Below, in pieces: positions 6,360 through 11,182 of a DNA stretch of 11,182 nt. The translations under genes and the position numbers were made by a program. Below the pieces are notes generated by a model. That model was not told the DNA's origin. It saw only the letters and a list, made by a program, of their open reading frames with translations, and did no database searches. The stretch is taken from the NCBI GenBank assembly GCA_016190245.1, contig JACPQY010000043.1, forward strand, positions 1 to 11,182. The letters are read 5' to 3'. The number at the start of each line of letters is the position of its first letter. The first letter of the stretch is position 1. This DNA comes from Nitrospirota bacterium. Lineage in GTDB: Bacteria; JACPQY01.

Positions 6360-7259
6360 TCAGACGTTCCAGAGCCGTGCGGCACCTCGCACGCCGCTTG
6401 AGTCGCCGTGGCGGGCCCTCACCAACTTCGTATCCACCCGATCCGAAAACACGTGGGGGGCCCACAGCCGGGGAACGTTCGCGTACAAGCGGTCGAGATT
6501 GGAGACGCCGCCCCCGAGCACGATGACATCGGGGTCAAGAATGTTGATGACGACCGACAAGGCGCGCGCGAGGCGGTCCTCGTGGTCGGCCAGAACGGAC
6601 TCGGCCGCGGCCTCGCCCGCGGCAGCGCGGCGCCCGATCTCAACCGCAGGGGTGGTGATGCCGACACGGGCCTTGTAGTCGTGTTCTATGGCGGGGCCCG
6701 ACAAGAAGGTCTCGACGCATCCGCGACGGCCGCAGTAGCAGGTCGGACCGGGACGTTCCTCGTCCCTTGGCGAGGGCAGGGGGTTGTGTCCCCATTCGCC
6801 CGCAATGGCGTTGGCGCCGACAAGCGGCCGTCCGCAGACCACGATACCGCCGCCCACACCCGTGCCGAGGATGACCCCGAACACGACGGCGGCCGCGGCG
6901 CCGGCTCCATCGGTCGCCTCCGAGAGGGCGAAACAGTTGGCGTCGTTTTCGAGCCGGACGGGTCGGCCGAGTCGCGCGGTCAAGTCACGGTCGAGCGGGT
7001 GGCCGATGAGCCATGTGGAGTTGGCGTTCTTCACGAGGCCCGTGGCGGGCGAGACGATCCCGGGAATGCCGACGCCCACAGTGCCCGAGGGGCCGCACCG
7101 ACTCTCGAGAAAGCCCACCAGGTCCACGATGGTCTTCAGCGTCGCGTCGTAGTCATTGCGCGGCGAGGGGACGCGCTGGCGGGCCCTTTCGGCCCCGCTC
7201 GAGTCCAGAACGATGCCTTCGATCTTGGTACCGCCCAGGTCAATTCCAATGCGGATCAT
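6360..7259 (-). CDS. mak: ROK-family fructokinase (Mak-like)
   Basis: A cytoplasmic ATP-dependent sugar kinase of 299 residues. The phosphate-binding DLGGTK is at residues 7-12, the catalytic Asp106 lies in ENDANCF, and LGTGVGGG (131-138) forms the second ATP loop. The ROK zinc site is complete: His158 in GEWGHNPLP, then Cys174, Cys176 and Cys181 in CYCGRRGC. The stretches VKNANSTWLIG, CVETFLSG, INILDPDVIVLGGG and HGDSSGVRGAARLW match what I remember of E. coli Mak (fructokinase) better than NagK, so fructose 6-phosphorylation is the best guess; other hexoses remain possible. The start is well bounded: a TGA in frame lies two codons upstream of the ATG at 7259-7257. No Shine-Dalgarno is visible, and a 105-bp inverted-repeat element begins 9 bp upstream of the start codon. 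The gene follows the lipase on the same strand and meets the plus-strand membrane enzyme tail to tail. Confidence 0.92.
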   Translation of the reverse strand: MIRIGIDLGGTKIEGIVLDSSGAERARQRVPSPRNDYDATLKTIVDLVGFLESRCGPSGTVGVGIPGIVSPATGLVKNANSTWLIGHPLDRDLTARLGRPVRLENDANCFALSEATDGAGAAAAVVFGVILGTGVGGGIVVCGRPLVGANAIAGEWGHNPLPSPRDEERPGPTCYCGRRGCVETFLSGPAIEHDYKARVGITTPAVEIGRRAAAGEAAAESVLADHEDRLARALSVVINILDPDVIVLGGGVSNLDRLYANVPRLWAPHVFSDRVDTKLVRARHGDSSGVRGAARLWNV

Positions 7260-7267
7260 GGGTCATG

Positions 7268-7372
7268 GGGGTCAGGTCTTGCATTGACACATCGGCCATT
7301 CGTCGGACGCTTGTTCATGCAACTCACTCTCTCAGCCCCGACCTGCGATGCATGAACGCAAGACCTGACCCC
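7268..7372. repeat. 105-bp MITE/REP-like inverted-repeat element
   Basis: GGGGTCAGGTCTTGC (7268-7282) is repeated perfectly inverted at 7358-7372. The arms extend to 7294 and 7346 with 23 of 27 positions pairing. A second 9-bp pair, GTTCATGCA (7313-7321) with 7349-7357, allows an alternative hairpin. The element lies between the lipase and kinase genes with no reading frame of its own. The GACCTGACCCC termini resemble palindromes I recall as dispersed elements in several environmental bacteria, possibly moved by REP-associated (Y1) transposases; this is memory, not a search. Confidence 0.7.
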
Positions 7373-7380
7373 GGCGCTCC

Positions 7381-8196
7381 TCAGGCGAGCGCCCGGCGCA
7401 CCGCTTCCCAGCTCCGCGGGTGAATAAGGTAGCTGTAGTGGGTGAAGGGGCTCATGTCCACGGATTCCATCCCCTCGAGACAGGCGGACTCGGGCGGGAG
7501 GACCATCAGGTCGTTGCGGCTCCAGAGGGCGACACCACGCACGGAGCGGGGCCAAGGGCGATGTTGCAGCAAGCGGATGATGCGGCCGTCTGGCCGGAGG
7601 TCTCGCAGAATCGGGCTGTTCAGGTATCGGGCGGGATACGTGCCGTGGTGGGGTGTCCCGAGCGTGACAAGGGTCCGCACGCTGCGCGCGAGCCGAGGGC
7701 GGGCGAGGGCGATCCGCACGATGATCCCTCCCAAGCTGTGCGCGACGAGATCGACCTGCGAGGCGCCGTTGGCGGCCCTGACCCTGCCGATGAAACGTGC
7801 AAGCGCATCGGCGCGCTTCTCCAGACCCTGCTTCGAGTCGAACGAAATCCGATAAGATCGTTTTCTGCCGTGGAACCGCAGATAGGTCGCCATGGGGAGG
7901 AAGTTGCCGGGGCCACCTCCCAACCCGTGAACGAAGATGATCGGGGCATGACCGTCGGATTCAACGCGCCGGATCTTGGGGGGTGGGGAGGGAAGCATGG
8001 TAAGTGCCGCTACCGGCAGTTGAAGCAGGTGACGTGGAACATCGGGATCCACGGACCGGTACCACTCGGCGGCCTTCCTTGCTGTAAACCTTCCTGCCTG
8101 CACGAGCAGCTCCAGAGAGCGCTGCGTCATCCTGGCCGGACTCGAAAGGGGCCGCCTGGCCTTCGCTTTCCCACTCGGCCTGGCTGCGGAAGTCAT
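7381..8196 (-). CDS. Alpha/beta-hydrolase lipase/esterase
   Basis: A 271-residue alpha/beta hydrolase of the triacylglycerol-lipase/PGAP1-like group. PIIFVHGLGGGPGNF (around residues 85-99) supplies the oxyanion-hole HG. VDLVAHSLGG contains the nucleophile Ser154, and VTLGTPHHGT is the usual lipase follow-up. Asp229 (SRNDLMVLPPES) and His253 (FTHYSYLIHP) are the likely acid and base. The N-terminal ~60 residues are basic to amphipathic with no clear signal peptide, so cytoplasmic or membrane-associated action is more likely than secretion. Start choice is uncertain: ATG 8196 gives the length stated, ATG 8130 would give 249 residues, and neither has a good Shine-Dalgarno. An open frame continues to 8376 but would cross the divergent promoter region. 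The stop lies 8 bp from the inverted-repeat element. The substrate is not inferable. Confidence 0.82.
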   Translation of the reverse strand: MTSAARPSGKAKARRPLSSPARMTQRSLELLVQAGRFTARKAAEWYRSVDPDVPRHLLQLPVAALTMLPSPPPKIRRVESDGHAPIIFVHGLGGGPGNFLPMATYLRFHGRKRSYRISFDSKQGLEKRADALARFIGRVRAANGASQVDLVAHSLGGIIVRIALARPRLARSVRTLVTLGTPHHGTYPARYLNSPILRDLRPDGRIIRLLQHRPWPRSVRGVALWSRNDLMVLPPESACLEGMESVDMSPFTHYSYLIHPRSWEAVRRALA

Positions 8197-8259
8197 GAGG
8201 CTGCCCGAGGCAACTGAGGTTCGACAGGGACGGGGTGATTCACTAACGCGGAGGATAAC

Positions 8260-8409
8260 ATGAACTCGGGGATCGAGCTCAAGCCAGCACAGATGGCGAG
8301 AGGTCGTGGCAAGGTGTTCCCGTCGGGCTTGACGGCGGTCGGCAGGGCCTGTATTCTGCTGGTAATGAATCTTCATTACCGGATTCTATGCAACGCCTAC
8401 ACGCACTGA
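8260..8409 (+). CDS. Possible 49-codon small ORF (doubtful)
   Basis: ATG 8260 is preceded by GCGGAGGATAAC, the best-looking ribosome-binding site in this part of the window. The frame runs 49 codons to TGA 8407, starting MNSGIELKPAQ and ending in a short hydrophobic patch (ACILLVMNLHY). No homologue is recognised. The predicted promoter and palindrome for the next gene lie inside it, which argues against coding. It may be chance or a leader peptide. The rest of 8197-8427 holds only regulatory signals. Confidence 0.2.
   Translation: MNSGIELKPAQMARGRGKVFPSGLTAVGRACILLVMNLHYRILCNAYTH
8329..8357 (+). promoter_or_regulatory. Predicted sigma-70-like promoter of the GH106 operon
   Basis: TTGACG (8329-8334) and TATTCT (8352-8357) are spaced by exactly 17 bp, matching 5 of 6 and 4 of 6 consensus bases. 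The predicted +1 near 8364 leaves a 5' leader of about 64 nt before the ATG at 8428. Confidence 0.5.
8361..8380. promoter_or_regulatory. Perfect operator-like palindrome over the predicted +1
   Basis: GGTAATGAATCTTCATTACC has two perfect 9-bp arms around a 2-bp centre. It starts 3 bp after the -10 hexamer and covers the predicted transcription start, the classic place for a repressor. The arms could also form a hairpin in the 5' leader, but no U-run follows, so it is not a terminator. The regulator is not in the window. Confidence 0.5.
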
Positions 8410-8427
8410 ATACCGGTAGCGGCCATC

Positions 8428-10752
8428 ATGACCAAAGCCTTCATTGCCATCGTCACGATCATGGTGGGCTGCTCAGCGCGATCAGTCGAACGTGGGAGCG
8501 CGGAGCTTGAGGCATTCAGCGTCGAAGCGTGGCTCGATCCATCGTCCGAATATCATCCGATCGTGAATTGGTTCTGGCCGGGCGGCAGCGTGACAGAGGA
8601 GGAACTGAGAAGAGAGCTGCAACTCTTTGCGGTGACCGGTTTCGGCGGCGTGGAAATTTCGACATTTCCTTGGGGGCTCCCTTCGCGCGAATCGGGCTCC
8701 GATCCGGAAATCTACACGGTGGGCACACCCGCATTTTTCGACAGAGTGGCGGTCGCGTGCCGACTCGCGCGGGAGCTGGGCCTGGAGGTGGGACTCATGT
8801 TCGGGAGCAGCGACCCGGTGGGAGGGCCGTTCGTCCGAGAAGCCGTCTCTCGGCAACTCGTCCTCGGCTCTACGGAGGTCGACGGACCCGCACGATTTGA
8901 AGGGGCTCTTCCTTCCCCCGAGCGGCCGCTGTTCGCGCAGGCGCTCGAGCCCGCGCTCCTCGCCCCATTCGACGCGGATCCTGTGCTCGTGTCGGCCGTG
9001 GCTTGGAGGGATCGCGACGGTACGCCTGAGGAGTATGTGGACCTGCGTGCCCTGGTCTCGGACGACCGTCTTGTGTGGGACGCACCGGCCGGACGATGGC
9101 GTTTGTTCGCGATCTACGAGAACCGCGTGGGCCACAAGACGAAGTTCTCGGCCTATCCGGGGCCCAACGACGCCGGGCGCATCGTGGATCACCTCGATCG
9201 TGCGGGCATCGAAGAATTCATCCGGGGATTCGGCGAGCCCATGGCTGCTGCGCTTGCGCCCTACGTGGGCGACCCTTTCAGCTTTATCAAGCTCGAGAGT
9301 CCCGAGTTGATCTACCAGTTCCCGTGGACACCCCGTTTGTCCGAAGGCTTCCGCACGGCCATGGGCTACGAGATCGAACCCTACCTCCCGCTCCTTTTCC
9401 GGCGTTTCGGTGAAGGGATGTATGTGGACCCCTTGGCGGCTCCGATGTTCCCGCCGGGTGACGTGGGCCGGCCTGTCCGGGACGATTACGAGGAAGTACG
9501 AAGCCGCCTATTCCGCGACGAGTTCGTGGGCCCCCTCGTGGCGTGGGCGAATGAGAAAGGGTTGAGCGTCTCCTTCCAGGCACACGGCGGCCTCGAGGAT
9601 TACATCGAGGCCTATCAGCAGGCGGATATTCCTGAGGCGGAACAGCTCTACGCGGGGGGACGAGTCGAGTTCATGAAACTTGCCGGTTCTGCGGCGCACG
9701 TGGCGGGGAAGCGGCGCGTCTCGTCGGAGTCCTTCCTGGTCCACGGCGACGCGCGTTCCCTGCGTCTCGACGGTTTCTATCGGATGGCCGCCCGCCTCGT
9801 CGCCGCCGGGGTGAACCGGTACGTCCACTACGGATACTCCTATCGTTACCTCCTACCCGACGGAAGCCGTTGGTGGGCGATGGTGAGTCCCTCCCCGGCG
9901 TTGAGCAGCCTGGGCTGGACAAGTTGGACCGATGAGAACCATCCCGCATGGCCGGACATGCCCGCCTTCAACCGGTATCTCGCGCGAATGGCGTATGCCC
10001 TCTCTGTCGGGAAGGACCGGGCGGAGATCGCATGGCTACATCAGGATAGGGGCGTAGCCGACACGCTTGCCGCGGGGGCCTCGAGCACCGAGGCGGAGGG
10101 TCTGCGGCTATCCGAGGATACGCTGCCGCCGGCTCTCGCACTGAACGCGGGCGGCTACACGTATGACTGGGTCAATCGCTATGACCTCCAGAAGGCGACG
10201 GCGCGTGGCGGGCGCGTGAGCATCGGCGCGGCACAGTACGAAGGTCTGCTGTTGACCGATCTCGAAGAGGCCTCCCCCGAGTTGATGGCTTCGATCGAGA
10301 AGTTGGTGAGGGGCGGAGTGCCGGTGTTCGTGATCGGCGGGTTGCCGGGACGGGCGGCGGGCTATTCGGACTTCCAGAGGAACGACGAAGAGGTGGCCCG
10401 GATTTCAAGCTCGATCTCCGATCGCGTGCGGTCGGTCGATTCCGCCGGACGGCTCGGTGCCGCGCTGAGCGAGGCAGGGGTGTTGCCGGCTGCCACTGTC
10501 GCCGAGGGCGATGTTCCGTTTCGCGTCGTCCGTCGGGAGGTTGGAAACGGCACGCTGCTCGTATTGGTCAATGAGGGTGCGGCGGACCTCGAACAGGATG
10601 TGACGATGTCGGTCGAGGGTTCTCAGATCGCCGTGCTCGACCCTCTGAGCGGAGACATGGAGCATTCGACGCCGGGGCGGGATCGTGCAGGGAATCTCCT
10701 CGCGCGCGTACGCATCCCGGCCCGCCGATGCACGGTTCTGTGGGTGCGATGA
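8428..10752 (+). CDS. GH106-like glycoside hydrolase lipoprotein (putative alpha-L-rhamnosidase)
   Basis: A 774-residue exported enzyme of the GH106 (alpha-L-rhamnosidase) type. The N terminus, MTKAFIAIVTIMVGC, ends in a lipobox-like MVGC with Cys15 as the lipidation site. NWFWPGG (47-53), EELRRELQLFAVTGFGGVEI, YTVGTPAFFDRV and VGLMFGS form the family's N-terminal barrel half. Later come SVSFQAHGG, ADIPEAEQ (E405) and VSSESF (E434), acidic positions in the family's usual active-site region, then AARLVAAGVNRYVHYG and PAFNRYLARMAYALSVGKDRAEIAWL. The C terminus is a beta-rich domain ending RRCTVLWVR. It is short for GH106, which as I recall often reaches 900-1100 residues, so accessory domains may be missing. 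ATG 8428 has only a weak ribosome-binding site (GGTAGCGG). It is preceded by a promoter and operator-like palindrome and overlaps the next paralogue by 4 bases. The rhamnoside substrate is inferred from family only. Confidence 0.82.
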   Translation: MTKAFIAIVTIMVGCSARSVERGSAELEAFSVEAWLDPSSEYHPIVNWFWPGGSVTEEELRRELQLFAVTGFGGVEISTFPWGLPSRESGSDPEIYTVGTPAFFDRVAVACRLARELGLEVGLMFGSSDPVGGPFVREAVSRQLVLGSTEVDGPARFEGALPSPERPLFAQALEPALLAPFDADPVLVSAVAWRDRDGTPEEYVDLRALVSDDRLVWDAPAGRWRLFAIYENRVGHKTKFSAYPGPNDAGRIVDHLDRAGIEEFIRGFGEPMAAALAPYVGDPFSFIKLESPELIYQFPWTPRLSEGFRTAMGYEIEPYLPLLFRRFGEGMYVDPLAAPMFPPGDVGRPVRDDYEEVRSRLFRDEFVGPLVAWANEKGLSVSFQAHGGLEDYIEAYQQADIPEAEQLYAGGRVEFMKLAGSAAHVAGKRRVSSESFLVHGDARSLRLDGFYRMAARLVAAGVNRYVHYGYSYRYLLPDGSRWWAMVSPSPALSSLGWTSWTDENHPAWPDMPAFNRYLARMAYALSVGKDRAEIAWLHQDRGVADTLAAGASSTEAEGLRLSEDTLPPALALNAGGYTYDWVNRYDLQKATARGGRVSIGAAQYEGLLLTDLEEASPELMASIEKLVRGGVPVFVIGGLPGRAAGYSDFQRNDEEVARISSSISDRVRSVDSAGRLGAALSEAGVLPAATVAEGDVPFRVVRREVGNGTLLVLVNEGAADLEQDVTMSVEGSQIAVLDPLSGDMEHSTPGRDRAGNLLARVRIPARRCTVLWVR

Positions 10753-11182
10753 AGGCGTCCGGGCGTCCGCGGGCCGCCGCGGGTCTCTGCCTGCTAGTCT
10801 TGGCCCTGAGCTCCTGCGGTTCCCCGAAGCCTGGAAGTCCGGATCTCGACGCCTTCGAGCTCTCCCACTGGAGCGATCCGCCCAAGGAGTTCCGACCCCA
10901 GTTTTGGTGGCACTGGCCCGGTGGAAAAGTATCGGAAGAAGGCATGGAACGCGATCTCGCCCTGTTCGATCGGATCGGAATCGGCGGGGCCTACATCCAG
11001 GCCATCGGTCCCTCGCTCGGGCAGAATGACCCGGAGATGATGACCGTCGGCACGCCGGCCTACTTCGAGAAGGTGCGGACGGCCTGCCGGATCGCCGAGA
11101 AGCGAGGCATGAAGATCAACGTGTATTTCGGAACGAGCTGGGAGACGGGCTCGCCGCATCCCGGCGACGGGAAAGAGCGCCA
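10749..11182 (+). CDS. Second GH106-like glycoside hydrolase lipoprotein (5' part, runs off window)
   Basis: The first 144 codons are present. The product has a basic start, a Leu/Ala-rich hydrophobic stretch and a lipobox LALSSC with Cys23, so it is a predicted lipoprotein. The mature part parallels the upstream gene: DAFELSHWSDPP, FWWHWPGGKVSEEGMERDLALFDRIGIGG, MTVGTPAYFEKVRTACRIAEKRGMKINVYFG. The WWHWPGG form is closer to the common GH106 pattern than the WFWPGG of the upstream copy. Its ATG overlaps the previous stop as ATGA, so the pair is co-transcribed and probably translationally coupled. The two are recognisable but diverged paralogues, which suggests different glycan linkages. Catalytic residues lie beyond the window. 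Confidence 0.82.
   Translation, partial: MKASGRPRAAAGLCLLVLALSSCGSPKPGSPDLDAFELSHWSDPPKEFRPQFWWHWPGGKVSEEGMERDLALFDRIGIGGAYIQAIGPSLGQNDPEMMTVGTPAYFEKVRTACRIAEKRGMKINVYFGTSWETGSPHPGDGKER

Noticed and set aside
6408-7355. 315-codon plus-strand open frame opposite the ROK kinase
   Set aside because: Antisense shadow: the minus strand has the full set of ROK motifs, and this frame runs through the inverted-repeat element.
7420-8217. 265-codon plus-strand open frame opposite the lipase
   Set aside because: No domain recognised; the opposite strand has the lipase HG, AHSLGG and TPHHGT motifs.
1-11182. CRISPR arrays, tRNA or rRNA genes, transposase genes, attachment sites
   Set aside because: Looked for spaced direct repeats, tRNA-like cloverleaf ends and recombinase motifs; none seen apart from the single inverted-repeat element.

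Overview
This is a GC-rich, gene-dense bacterial window. Genes are short-spaced, often overlap by 1-4 bases, and use AUG and GUG starts. Two putative outer-surface lipoproteins, a TRAP-type periplasmic receptor and a membrane-anchored alkaline-phosphatase-superfamily enzyme point to a Gram-negative, diderm bacterium. I cannot place it taxonomically from the sequence. The mixture (orphan TRAP receptor, tandem GH106-like lipoproteins, sigma-54 promoter) would suit an environmental lineage such as a deep-branching deltaproteobacterial or FCB-like group, but that is only an impression.

Layout. (1) 1-297, minus: 5' end of miaB (tRNA ms2i6A synthase), cut by the window edge. (2) 398-2819, plus: a three-gene operon of a DECR2-type short-chain reductase, an orphan DctP-like TRAP solute receptor and a CxxC peroxiredoxin-like protein. 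A sigma-70-like promoter sits in the 100-bp divergent gap facing a promoter for miaB. (3) 2820-3109: an AT-richer non-coding stretch with a near-consensus sigma-54 promoter. (4) 3110-6341, plus: a tightly overlapped three-gene envelope module. It encodes a small YVDP membrane protein, a two-part protein with a kinase-like catalytic loop fused to a SAM methyltransferase, and a multi-spanning membrane enzyme of the sulfatase/LtaS/EptA superfamily with a Thr nucleophile. (5) 6360-8196, minus: a ROK fructokinase (Mak type) and an alpha/beta-hydrolase lipase, separated by a 105-bp inverted-repeat element that abuts the kinase start codon. (6) 8197-8427: a regulatory gap with a 17-bp-spaced promoter, a perfect 9-bp-arm operator-like palindrome over the predicted +1, and a doubtful 49-codon ORF. 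(7) 8428-11182, plus: two overlapping paralogous GH106-like (alpha-L-rhamnosidase family) lipoproteins; the second runs off the window.

How they may work together. Block 2 looks like unsaturated acyl-CoA metabolism linked to sensing or binding of a carboxylate or hydrophobic ligand. Block 4 looks like a regulated cell-surface modification set. Block 7 is glycan (probably rhamnoside) degradation under a local repressor. No RNA genes, CRISPR arrays, transposase genes or attachment sites were seen.
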